Translations under genes and position numbers: made by a program
Shown here: in pieces, positions 8,890 to 18,400 of the stretch
Position numbering within the stretch: the first letter of the stretch is position 1
How the letters are laid out: each line of letters starts with the position of its first letter
Notes under the pieces: generated by a model
Databases searched by the model: none
What the model was told of the DNA's origin: nothing
The model's input: the letters and a program-made list of their open reading frames with translations, nothing else
Source of the DNA: OLB9 sp041392785
Lineage (GTDB): Bacteria; Bacteroidota; Bacteroidia; Chitinophagales; Saprospiraceae
Length of the DNA stretch: 64,000 nucleotides
Direction: 5' to 3'
Assembly (NCBI GenBank): GCA_041392785.1
Contig: JAWKLK010000001.1
Location: forward strand, 124,001-188,000

Positions 8890-10191
8890 CTATCTGCCAA
8901 TACTGTCATAATAAAAACCTTGGTCTCGCATGGTATTTACATCATAGATATTTCTACCATCAAAAATGACAGGTGACGTCATCATTGACTTAAGACGTGC
9001 TAAATCTGGTGTTCTAAACTCATTCCACTCGGTTATGATAGCGAGTGCATCTACGTTTTCTACAGCTTCATACTCATTATTGACAAATTGAATTTTATCC
9101 CCAAACACTTGTCGAACATTTTCCATAGCTTCTGGATCATATGCTTTTATTGAAGCTCCCTTGTGCAGCAATCTAGAAATAATAGTCAAGGCAGGTGCTT
9201 CTCTAATATCATCGGTATTTGGTTTGAATGCGAGACCCCAAATGCCAATGGTCTTTCCTGCGATTTCACCATTGAAATACTGTAAAATTTTATTGGAAAG
9301 AATCTCTTTTTGCAGTTCATTGACTTGCATCACTGATTTTAGAATCTTAAAATCATAAGCATTTTCTTGTGCTGATTTGGCTAAAGCTTGCACATCTTTT
9401 GGGAAACATGATCCTCCATATCCTACTCCGGGAAATAAAAAACGTTTGCCAATTCTGCTATCAGAGCCCATACCTTTGCGTACCATATCTACATCAGCTC
9501 CGAGTAATTCGCATAGGTTGGCTATTTCATTCATAAAACTGATACGAGTTGCAAGGTAGGAATTAGCAGCGTATTTGGTCATTTCTGCACTCCTTTCATC
9601 CATGAAAATAATTGGATTTCCTTGCCTAACAAATGGCTCATAAAGCTGAGTCATTAATTTCTTTGCTCGCTCTGATGATGTACCTACAACCACTCGATCT
9701 GGTTTCATGAAATCTTCAACGGCTACACCTTCTCTTAGAAATTCAGGATTTGAAACCACATCAAACATATCATGATCGAGTTTTTGTAACAATACTGCTT
9801 CTACTTTTTCTGCTGTACCTACCGGAACTGTACTTTTGTCAACGATCACTTTATAGTCAGTAATTATCTCGGATAGATCCTTAGCCACTCTTAGTACAAA
9901 AGACAAATCAGCCGAGCCGTCTGCTCCTGGTGGAGTAGGCAAAGCTAAGAAAATGATATTTGCATCCTTAATTCCATCTGCAAGGTTTGTTGTAAAATGC
10001 AATCTTCCTGCTTTAGTATTTCGTTCGAATAGAATCTCAAGACCTGGCTCATAAATAGGTACATAACCATTTTTCATTTTTTCTACTTTCACCGCATCTA
10101 TATCCACACATGTCACGTCATTACCCGACTCTGCAAAACATGTTCCTGACACTAAACCGACATAACCAGTCCCAACAACTGCTATTTTCAT
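8890..10191 (-). CDS. ugd: UDP-glucose 6-dehydrogenase
   Basis: A 433-residue nucleotide-sugar dehydrogenase that oxidises UDP-glucose to UDP-glucuronate with NAD. It has the GTGYVG dinucleotide motif (residues 7-12), the YEPGLEIL segment, and the catalytic Cys262 in GYGGSCFPKDV. The sequence reads as the UDP-glucose (Ugd/TuaD) class rather than the UDP-GlcNAc class (WbpA/WecC). The WbpB-E-D-I pathway needs UDP-GlcNAc-uronate, so either this enzyme has broader specificity or a WbpA lies outside the window. Confidence 0.93.
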   Translation of the reverse strand: MKIAVVGTGYVGLVSGTCFAESGNDVTCVDIDAVKVEKMKNGYVPIYEPGLEILFERNTKAGRLHFTTNLADGIKDANIIFLALPTPPGADGSADLSFVLRVAKDLSEIITDYKVIVDKSTVPVGTAEKVEAVLLQKLDHDMFDVVSNPEFLREGVAVEDFMKPDRVVVGTSSERAKKLMTQLYEPFVRQGNPIIFMDERSAEMTKYAANSYLATRISFMNEIANLCELLGADVDMVRKGMGSDSRIGKRFLFPGVGYGGSCFPKDVQALAKSAQENAYDFKILKSVMQVNELQKEILSNKILQYFNGEIAGKTIGIWGLAFKPNTDDIREAPALTIISRLLHKGASIKAYDPEAMENVRQVFGDKIQFVNNEYEAVENVDALAIITEWNEFRTPDLARLKSMMTSPVIFDGRNIYDVNTMRDQGFYYDSIGR

Positions 10192-10238
10192 TTATATTAT
10201 TTTTATCTTATTAAATAAGTGACTACAATTATTTGAAA

Positions 10239-11360
10239 TTAGAAAAAAGCATTGACTTTTTCAGTAATGTATCCCAATTGATCTCTACCCATTTCAGTAT
10301 GAATAGGTAATGAAATGACATCTTTGCATAATGTCTCTGTATTTTCTAGATAATCTACACCATTTGAAAAAGGTGCAAATGCTTCTTGTTTATACAATGG
10401 TACAGGGTAATAAATCATAGAAGGAATTCCAATATTATCCAAATACGTTTTTAGAGCATCTCTTTTCCCATTCTTCACTTTAAGTGTGTATTGATGGAAA
10501 ACATGGGTTGTATAAGGGGCTCTATAAGGTGTTTCTAGGTTAGGATTACTTGCAAATGCATTGTCATAATAATCAGCAACACGCACTCTTGCTTCGCAAT
10601 ATTCATCTAAATGAGGGAGCTTTGCTGCCAAGACAACAGCCTGAATAGAATCCAATCTTGAATTACACCCTACTACATCATGATAATATCTGACAGACTG
10701 TCCATGATTGGCTATTTTGTGTAATAAATTTCCTAAGTCATCATCATTGGTCATAATAGCACCGCCATCACCATAGCAACCCAAATTTTTTGATGGATAA
10801 AATGATGTACATCCGATATGCCCAATGGTGCCAGTCTTGGCTACTCTACCATCTGAAAATGTGTAATCTGATCCAATAGCTTGTGCATTGTCTTCTATAA
10901 CCCAAAGATTATACTTAGTGGCTAACTGCATAATTGACTCCATGTCAGCCGATTGACCATACAAGTGTACCGGAACGATGGCTTTGGTAGCAGGTGTGAT
11001 GGCAGCTTCAGCGCTCTGAATATTAATATTGAATGTATCAGGATCAACATCAACCATAATAGGTTTCAGTCTCAAAAGTGCAATAACTTCTGCTGTCGCC
11101 ACATAGGTGAAGGCAGGAACAAGCACTTCATCACCTGGTTTTAATCCCACTGCCATCATAGCTATTTGGAGTGCGTCGGTACCATTAGCACAAGGTACCA
11201 CATGTTTAATATTTAAATAATCTTCAAATTTCTTTTTAAAATTTTTTACCTGAGGTCCATTAATAAATGCTGTAGTATCTAGTACCTCTTGAATTCCTTT
11301 ATCGACTTCTTCTTTTATTTTCAAATATTGTGACTTTACGTCCACCATTTGTATATTCAT
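10239..11360 (-). CDS. wbpE: DegT/DnrJ/EryC1 aminotransferase (WbpE/WlbC type)
   Basis: A 373-residue PLP-dependent sugar aminotransferase. The PLP-binding lysine is Lys191 in FYPSKNLGCYGDGGA, with IEDNAQ (Asp157) contacting the cofactor. CANGTDALQIA and NHGQ...NSRLDSIQA are typical of WbpE/WlbC, which transfers an amino group to C3 of UDP-2-acetamido-3-keto-glucuronate. It is the first biosynthetic gene after the NusG-like regulator. The dispersed GGCTTCGCC element lies in the gap just upstream. Confidence 0.92.
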   Translation of the reverse strand: MNIQMVDVKSQYLKIKEEVDKGIQEVLDTTAFINGPQVKNFKKKFEDYLNIKHVVPCANGTDALQIAMMAVGLKPGDEVLVPAFTYVATAEVIALLRLKPIMVDVDPDTFNINIQSAEAAITPATKAIVPVHLYGQSADMESIMQLATKYNLWVIEDNAQAIGSDYTFSDGRVAKTGTIGHIGCTSFYPSKNLGCYGDGGAIMTNDDDLGNLLHKIANHGQSVRYYHDVVGCNSRLDSIQAVVLAAKLPHLDEYCEARVRVADYYDNAFASNPNLETPYRAPYTTHVFHQYTLKVKNGKRDALKTYLDNIGIPSMIYYPVPLYKQEAFAPFSNGVDYLENTETLCKDVISLPIHTEMGRDQLGYITEKVNAFF

Positions 11361-11396
11361 AATAAAAATATTTTAATGTTTTTAAATTTAAAAAAC

Positions 11397-11427
11397 GGCT
11401 TCGCCATTGATAAGTCGCACCTGACTT
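11397..11427 (-). repeat. Dispersed GGCTTCGCC element, copy A
   Basis: Nearly the same sequence as 1585-1614. On the minus strand AAGTC and GACTT form one small inverted repeat, and GGCGAAGCC forms a second. It sits in the gap between the NusG-like gene and wbpE, inside the presumed transcript. A REP-like element or a regulatory RNA signal are both possible. Confidence 0.6.
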
Positions 11428-11465
11428 AAGAGAAGTAATTCATAATACCACTGTACAATGTACTG

Positions 11466-12059
11466 TCAATAAGACAATGAATGTACTTGTCTGAGTAATT
11501 TTCCTTCGACTTGCATTTTCAATTGAAAACCTATGGTTTCTAAATCAATTAAAAAATTGTGTTTCCCTTCTTGCTTTATAACCTTTCCCTTTAGTCCTAT
11601 CAATTGACCCGTTGTGATTTCCACCAAATCTCCTGCACAAATGGATTTATCCAAAGGATTCAATTCTATATCTTCTACTTCACCAACAACTCTCCTCAAT
11701 ACATCGATTTCGATTTGAGGAATGCTCAATAAGTCTTTTCCATTTCGGAGAAATTTAAGAACATATTCCGTCTCTAATGTCTTTAAATATTGATTTTCAT
11801 AAATGAAAACAAAGACATAACAATTAATCAATGGTACTTGATAATGTTTTATTTTTCTCTGGTACCGCTTGCGCTTAGTAATGATGGGCACGTAGGAAGT
11901 GATGCCTTTTTTTTGCAAATGTTCAGAAACATATTTTTCGCATTTGTACTTAGTATAAATAGCAAACCACCTTTTTTCGAGATTGGAAAGCTGATTTATA
12001 TTTTGATCAAATTGTGATTTGGGCGTCTGTGTCATTTTCAACATATTTAGGTTTCCCAA
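11466..12059 (-). CDS. NusG/UpxY-family transcription antiterminator
   Basis: A 197-residue NusG paralogue. The NGN domain starts at RWFAIYTKYKCEKYVSEHLQKKG (about residue 30) and runs through YVPIITKRKRYQRKI and LINCYVFVF. A KOW-type segment (GDLVEITTGQLIGLKGKVIK) follows near residues 145-170. In Bacteroides, UpxY proteins act on RNA polymerase in the leader of their own capsule operon to prevent early termination. Position at the head of this polysaccharide locus fits that role. Its start overlaps the preceding gene by 13 bases, suggesting translational coupling. Confidence 0.9.
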   Translation of the reverse strand: MGNLNMLKMTQTPKSQFDQNINQLSNLEKRWFAIYTKYKCEKYVSEHLQKKGITSYVPIITKRKRYQRKIKHYQVPLINCYVFVFIYENQYLKTLETEYVLKFLRNGKDLLSIPQIEIDVLRRVVGEVEDIELNPLDKSICAGDLVEITTGQLIGLKGKVIKQEGKHNFLIDLETIGFQLKMQVEGKLLRQVHSLSY

Positions 12060-12574
12060 AGTAAAAATGCATCCTGCTCGAAAAAAGTCTTCTTATCATT
12101 ACATTCTTCCAATGACAAAATTTCGTAGGAAATACTACGTGAGATTATTCCCTTGGTTTTTTCTATCAATGTATTCAAATAAGAAATATTGACCTTTCCT
12201 ACCAAAACAATATGTATAATTTCATCATCAAGGCCTTTGGCAAATGATCCTGTGACGTACACTTTTTGGATATCACCAATATTGGACAGAATCGTATCAA
12301 CAATTCTATCAAAACCAATATACTTTAATAAAATATGATGAATATCTGTGTATAAAGGATGGGTAGTATTGGCTTTGAAAAACTTCTTATTACCTTCTTG
12401 AAATGATTCAAGCATACCAGCCTTCTCAAACCTATTTAACTCAAGTCTTATTGCATTAGTAGAATCGCCAAACTCAGCTTCTAACCCTCTTAAATAAGCG
12501 GTCGAATTGCTGTTTAAAAAGAATTTTAACAACAACTTAAGCCTGGTTTTTGATGAAATTAATGTCTCAAGCAT
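12047..12574 (-). CDS. Winged-helix protein with degenerate nucleotidyltransferase-like domain
   Basis: A 175-residue protein whose N-terminal part (residues 1-70) looks like a winged-helix DNA-binding domain (TRLKLLLKFFLN, then NAIRLELNRFEKAGML). Its C-terminal part contains GSFAKG at 109-114, the loop of MNT-type nucleotidyltransferases. The metal-binding Asp-x-Asp expected about six residues later is not evident (DDEIIHIVLVG), so catalysis may be lost. It overlaps the UpxY-like gene and has a TACCTTTG box 19 bases upstream, so both may form a regulatory head for the locus. Function is inferred only. Confidence 0.75.
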   Translation of the reverse strand: MLETLISSKTRLKLLLKFFLNSNSTAYLRGLEAEFGDSTNAIRLELNRFEKAGMLESFQEGNKKFFKANTTHPLYTDIHHILLKYIGFDRIVDTILSNIGDIQKVYVTGSFAKGLDDEIIHIVLVGKVNISYLNTLIEKTKGIISRSISYEILSLEECNDKKTFFEQDAFLLWET

Positions 12575-12593
12575 ATTGAGTAGAAAAATTACT

Positions 12594-12601
12594 CAAAGGT
12601 A
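12594..12601 (-). promoter_or_regulatory. Candidate promoter -7 box of the polysaccharide operon
   Basis: The minus strand reads TACCTTTG, a full match to the Bacteroidota TAnnTTTG box, 19 bases upstream of the winged-helix gene. I saw no comparable boxes upstream of the genes from 11466 down to wbpB, which agrees with one long transcript. No clear -33 element is visible. Confidence 0.5.
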
Positions 12602-12611
12602 AGAAAAAATC

Positions 12612-15404
12612 TTAATTAACGTTTTGAATTAACAATATTAATGACAAAATAGCTGTTGCCTGAGCTATGGAATTAGCCAAAATATCGCCCCATTTAACCT
12701 CTTCTTTTTCTCCATTTTTTTCCTTTTCTTCTTTGACATCTTTGTATCCAATCCTAATTTCTGATCCTGGTGTCACTTTAGGATACTTTTTGAAGAATAG
12801 AAATCCTTTTGCCTTTGTCACTTTGCCGGAAGCATCCACGACGGAAATTTTTCTTGGGTCAGCTTCTTTTGCTAGTCCACCTGCATAATGGTCAATATAA
12901 TATTTGGCTGACTTACCATTCTGAAAAGGAACTTGTATCTTCCCTTGTTCTGTGATTTTTGACTGATACAATTCAAATGACTTAGTAGCCCCCGAAATTG
13001 AAACGATATTATTTATTTTAGGAATGTTTAATACATCGCCTTCTTGGATTATAATATTTTCAAATGATTTTGGATTTTTCAATGCCTTCTCCAGATCAAT
13101 GATGACGTAACCCACATTATTTTTATTTCTTAATAGTGTGGCTCCTTTTAGGAAAGCTTCTTTGGTAATACCTCCAGCTTCTCTGACTAGAGAAGACACC
13201 TTGGTGTTATCCCCCATTAAGGCATACACACCTGGATAAACAACTTCCCCTTCTACAAAAACATTCCTTTGCAATTCAAATTCTGGCGAAGTTCTGACAA
13301 AAATCTGATCAAATGGCTGCAATTCAAAATCAGAACCTCCTCTTACAATATTATAATTTTCATCTACTGATATATTTGCAGCAAGCACTCTAGTAGCATT
13401 ATTGTCATCAAATTCCAATCTGTATATATCTACCCTTTCCTTTGAAGCTTCTCGTTTCAGGCCACCCGCCAAAATTAAGGCATCTTTTAGGGACAATGTC
13501 GGATTATATAAGAAATCTCCCGGCTGCCTTACAGCACCAGCAATTCTAATAAATGACTCATCCGTGTAATTATTTTTTGAATATACTACAAGTCTGTCAC
13601 CAGGTACTAAAGCAATGTTTGATACAGATGAAGGATCTTTCAATATTTCTTTAAGATTGATTGGGATATACTCTACGGTTTTAGCATCTGAGATTTTACT
13701 TCTGAAGATGTAAGCAAAATCCGAAATGGCGTCATCAGCTAAACCACCGGCAAAAAAAATCGCATCTGATACTTTTAAGTTCTTTTCTTTATCGAGAACT
13801 AATTCAGTTGGTTTTCTGACGGAACCTTGTACTTGCATTTTATAAGAATCCACAAAAATAGCTTTAGATGATATGATCAACTCATCACCTTTTTGCAAAA
13901 TAAGGTTTTCCTTTCCACTTGGATTATTTAAAATTAGATTCAGATTAATCAATTCATACCTAATAGTCTTAAAATCATCATTATATCTTTTTAAGTAAGC
14001 GATATCGGTTATAGCATTGTTACTAAGCTTTGCCTTTTTTATTAAATCACTCAGTCGATCACTGCCTTTCATAGCATAAACACCAGGATTTTCTATGGCT
14101 CCACTGATTGAAACTTCATTTTTTATTAAACTATTAATTGCAAAAACTTCAATTTCATCGCCATTTTTTAACGAAAAATTCCCCTTGGAGTTCATTAATT
14201 CTGCCCAGTTGACATCGATGATTCTAATGGAATCAAACTCTATTCTTTTGATTTGAATATTACTTAATAGTGCAGTAGCCTTTAATCCGCCAGCATATTG
14301 AATAAGCTCTTCTAAACCTTCTGACTTCAGTAATTCATACTGAAATGGTCTATTCACAGAACCTTTGATAGTTACTAAATTTTCGGCTACCGGCACATTG
14401 ATAAAATCATTTTCAGCCAAAAAATATTCTTGGCTTATTCCCGGATTTTGTAAAAACTTATACACATCTAAGACTACTGGTTTTTTACCAGCTCGAAGCA
14501 ATTGAATCTTTCTAACACTACCTATATCATTGGGACCGCCAGCTGCTACCAAAGCATTAAAGGCCGTATTTACAGCAGATATATTGAATGTTCCATTGGT
14601 AAATACCTCACCAACTATATTGACATTGAGTGTTCTCGCTGTAGTAACGGCAAGCTCAAAATTTTCAGTCTGAAAATAATAGTAATTTTTAAGCCTTGAA
14701 GCCATAAGCTTTTCTGCGGCTTCTACCGTCAAACCTGCAATAAAGTATCTAGGCAACCCTGATGGTTGGATATAACCATCTTTTTGGATTTCCAAAGCAA
14801 AATTTTCTTGTGTTGGCCCCCAAATGGATATTGCTACTTTGTCTCCAGGCCCCAAGACATAACTTTTTGTAGGTTTTGCATCTTCAGATGTTCTGAATAA
14901 TTGCAAGGACTTATCCCTAAATAAATGCTGTCCATAAGTTTGAGCGGGAGGTAGTTTTGCACTCGCCACTTCTTGCAATTTCTCTGATACTGCTTCTTCA
15001 ATGGTAGCACCATCCTTTACTGCCTTTTGAATATCTTTTGTTTGATTAGCAATTTTGCTTTCATCATCCGCAGATCTTGTTTTGTCTATCTTGGATTGTG
15101 GTTCAGCTGTTGTGACTTGAGATGGTTGAGGAGTTTGTGTAGTAGCCTGTTTTGCCCTTTTTTCAGCTTCCAACATAGCCATCACCTCTTCTGCCGCTTT
15201 TTTAGCTCTCGCCATATCGGCAGGATTATCTTGATTGATAGCATCTGGATTGACACCTTTCTTGATCATTTCAGTCCTAAATCTTTCAGCATCATAGCCT
15301 CTTTTTTCAATTTCTGCTCTGATAGCTGCTTCCTCAACAGACTGTGAAAACGAAGTTAAAAACCCAGTAAACAAAAATATAATAAGTATAAATAATCTAA
15401 ACAT
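12612..15404 (-). CDS. Multi-SLBB polysaccharide export protein (Wza-like)
   Basis: A 930-residue secreted protein with an N-terminal signal peptide (LFILIIFLFTGFLTSFSQS). A low-complexity region rich in A, K, Q and E follows, then a polysaccharide export domain near residues 180-260 (YVLGPGDKVAISIWG). At least six SLBB-like modules with a G-x-V-x-x-P pattern follow (GSVNRP, GAIENPG, GSVRKP, GAVRQPG, GEVVYPG), and the C-terminus ends in a hydrophobic helix (ILSLILLIQ). It is much longer than E. coli Wza (about 380), as is common in Bacteroidota. It probably forms the outer-membrane/periplasmic export channel for the polysaccharide. Confidence 0.93.
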   Translation of the reverse strand: MFRLFILIIFLFTGFLTSFSQSVEEAAIRAEIEKRGYDAERFRTEMIKKGVNPDAINQDNPADMARAKKAAEEVMAMLEAEKRAKQATTQTPQPSQVTTAEPQSKIDKTRSADDESKIANQTKDIQKAVKDGATIEEAVSEKLQEVASAKLPPAQTYGQHLFRDKSLQLFRTSEDAKPTKSYVLGPGDKVAISIWGPTQENFALEIQKDGYIQPSGLPRYFIAGLTVEAAEKLMASRLKNYYYFQTENFELAVTTARTLNVNIVGEVFTNGTFNISAVNTAFNALVAAGGPNDIGSVRKIQLLRAGKKPVVLDVYKFLQNPGISQEYFLAENDFINVPVAENLVTIKGSVNRPFQYELLKSEGLEELIQYAGGLKATALLSNIQIKRIEFDSIRIIDVNWAELMNSKGNFSLKNGDEIEVFAINSLIKNEVSISGAIENPGVYAMKGSDRLSDLIKKAKLSNNAITDIAYLKRYNDDFKTIRYELINLNLILNNPSGKENLILQKGDELIISSKAIFVDSYKMQVQGSVRKPTELVLDKEKNLKVSDAIFFAGGLADDAISDFAYIFRSKISDAKTVEYIPINLKEILKDPSSVSNIALVPGDRLVVYSKNNYTDESFIRIAGAVRQPGDFLYNPTLSLKDALILAGGLKREASKERVDIYRLEFDDNNATRVLAANISVDENYNIVRGGSDFELQPFDQIFVRTSPEFELQRNVFVEGEVVYPGVYALMGDNTKVSSLVREAGGITKEAFLKGATLLRNKNNVGYVIIDLEKALKNPKSFENIIIQEGDVLNIPKINNIVSISGATKSFELYQSKITEQGKIQVPFQNGKSAKYYIDHYAGGLAKEADPRKISVVDASGKVTKAKGFLFFKKYPKVTPGSEIRIGYKDVKEEKEKNGEKEEVKWGDILANSIAQATAILSLILLIQNVN

Positions 15405-15438
15405 GCTCCTATTTTAATATTGATAGCACAAATAAATA

Positions 15439-18400
15439 TTAATAATTCAAAATTGGTGCCAACCACCTCTCTATTTCACTAACGTCCATTTTACGTCTTT
15501 TAGCGTAATCTTCTACTTGATCCTTCAAAATATTTCCCAACCCAAAATATGTGGCTTGCGGATGACTGAAATACCAACCACTTACTGAAGAAGCTGGGTA
15601 CATAGCCAAGCTTTCAGTCAATGTCATGCCCGTATTTTTCTCTACATCCAATAATCTCCAAATTGCCAATTTTTGTGTGTGGTCAGGGCACGCTGGATAA
15701 CCGGGTGCAGGACGTATTCCCTGATATTTCTCATGTATCAAATCGTCATTTGATAATGCTTCATGTTTTGCATAACCCCAAACATCTGTACGAATACGCA
15801 AATGTAAATACTCTGCAAAAGCTTCTGCAAGTCTATCAGCAAGAGCCTTAGCCATCATCGAATTAAATATATCATGTTTGGCTTCGTATTCTGCAATAAT
15901 TTTATCCAAATCCATGCCCGCTGTTACTGCAAAGGCACCTATAAAATCATCTTTACCGGTTTCCATAGGTGCAATAAAATCAGATAAACAATGATTAGGA
16001 ATACCTTTTGCTTTTTGCCTTTGTTGACGCAAAAAATATAGAGTGTCACACTTATTGGTTATTGATGATTCTGTTAATTTAATATCATCTCCTATCGCAT
16101 TACACTGGAAAATACCAGTGATCCCTCTCAATAGTTGATAATCCTTTTTTATAAATTCCACCAACATAGTTTGTGCATGATCAAACACATCTTTAGCCTG
16201 ATCTCCCACAGCTGGATCTGTCAGTATGTCAGGATATTTCCCCTTTAGTTGCCAAGAAGAGAAAAATGGAGTCCAATCAATGTATGGTATTAAGTCATCA
16301 ATTTTTACATCATTCCAAACCTTCAAACCAAGTTGATTCGGTGTAGGAGGAGTATAATTTTGCCAGTCAATTGGCAAAGCATTTATTCTAGCATCTGCAA
16401 TGGAAATATAATCTTTTTCTGATCTCGCAGCTTCTCTTTGCTTTCTGATATTGCTATATTCTGCTTTGGTCTTATCAATATATAGTTGTCTTTCTATAGA
16501 GTCCATTGATAATAATTGCGATACAATACCCACGCTTCTACTTGCATCTAAAACATGTATTACAGGACCATGATAGTGTGGGTCAATTTTGACTGCGGTA
16601 TGAGTTTTGGATGTTGTGGCGCCACCTATCAATAGTGGTAACTGACATCCACGTCGATTCATTTCTTTAGCAATATGCACCATTTCATCTAGTGATGGCG
16701 TAATCAATCCGCTCACTCCTATTATATCTACTTTTTCATTGATAGCGGTTTCAATAATTTTGTCTGCGGGAACCATAACTCCTAGATCCACGATGTCAAA
16801 GTTATTACATGCCAGCACCACGCCAACAATATTTTTACCAATATCGTGCACATCGCCTTTTACGGTTGCAAGGAGTATTTTCCCTTTGGAACTGATGCCA
16901 TCCTTAGATTTTTCTGCATCTATAAAAGGTGTGAGGTATGCAACTGATTTTTTCATCACTCTGGCACTTTTGACCACTTGTGGAAGAAACATCTTTCCCG
17001 CACCAAATAAATCCCCGACAACATTCATCCCATCCATCAGAGGTCCTTCAATAACTTGGAGAGCAGCAGGATATTTTTGTCGCGCACCTTCTGTGTCTTC
17101 ATCTATATACTCAGTTATACCTTTTATTAGGGCATGTTTTAATCGTTCTTCCACACTTGCATCTCTCCAAGCAAGGTCTTGAACCAATACTTTACCTTCT
17201 TTACCAAGTTGACTAGCGTACTGAATTAAGGTTTCAGTCGCACCATCTTTGCGATTGAGGATGACATCTTCCGTTAATTCCAATAATTTTTTTTCAACCT
17301 CCTCATAAACATCAATCATGCCGGCATTGACTATGCCCATATCCATTCCTGCCTGTATTGCATGATATAGAAAAACGGAGTGCATTGCTTCCCTAATCTT
17401 GTCATTGCCTCTGAATGCAAAAGACACATTGCTGACACCTCCGCTAATTTTTACACCTGGACACCTTCTTTTTATTTCTTTTGTGGCAGTGATATAGTTT
17501 AGTGCATATGGATCATGCTCTTTGATGCCTGTGCCTACCGCAAAAATATTCGGGTCAAAAATGATATCAGTGGGATCCATTCTGACTTTTTCGACAAGAA
17601 TTTTATATGCTCGCACACAAACTTCCACCTTACGCTCATGTGTATCAGCTTGCCCTTGCTCATCGAATGCCATAACGACGGCAGCTGCCCCAAATTTTCT
17701 CAATTGTTTGGCTTGTCTGATAAACGTATCTTCTCCTTCTTTTAGTGAAATAGAATTAACGACACATTTTCCCTGCACACATTTCAAACCCGCCTCAATG
17801 ACTGCAAAGTTGGAAGAATCTATCATGATAGGCACCCTAGCAATGTCCGGTTCAGACATAATAAGATGCAGAAAATGAGTCATGGCTTCTATGGAATCTA
17901 GCATGGCTTCGTCCATATTTACATCAATCATTTGCGCACCATTCTCTACTTGCTGGCGTGCTATTTCAAGCGCTTCTGAATATTTTCCATCAATGATACA
18001 TTTTTCAAATTTTTTTGAGCCTGCAACATTTGTTCTTTCACCAATATTTATAAAATTCAAATCTTCCCTTACGATAAGAGGCTCAAGGCCTGCATACATC
18101 GAAATGGGACTATGAGTTGGCAATCTTCTTGGCGAAATACCCTTTACAGCTTCTGCCATACTTCTGATATGATCAGGTGTAGTACCACAACAGCCTCCTA
18201 TAATATTAGTAAAACCACCTTGAGAAAACTCAAGCATATACTCCTTCATCTGTTCAGCTGTGAGGTCATAACCACCAAATGCATTGGGTAATCCAGCATT
18301 TGGATAGACGCTGATCCGACAGTCAGAAATATTACTAAGTGATTCCAGATAAGGCCGTAGCTCTCTTGGGCCTAAAGCACAGTTTAAGCCTATGCTGAAG

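Noticed and set aside
8890..10191. Naming the sugar dehydrogenase WbpA
   Set aside because: Its N-terminal GTGYVGLVSGTCFA and YEPGLE segments match UDP-glucose dehydrogenases better than UDP-GlcNAc dehydrogenases.
16739..17182. Long plus-strand frame opposite metH
   Set aside because: It is the antisense shadow of a well-conserved metH coding region.
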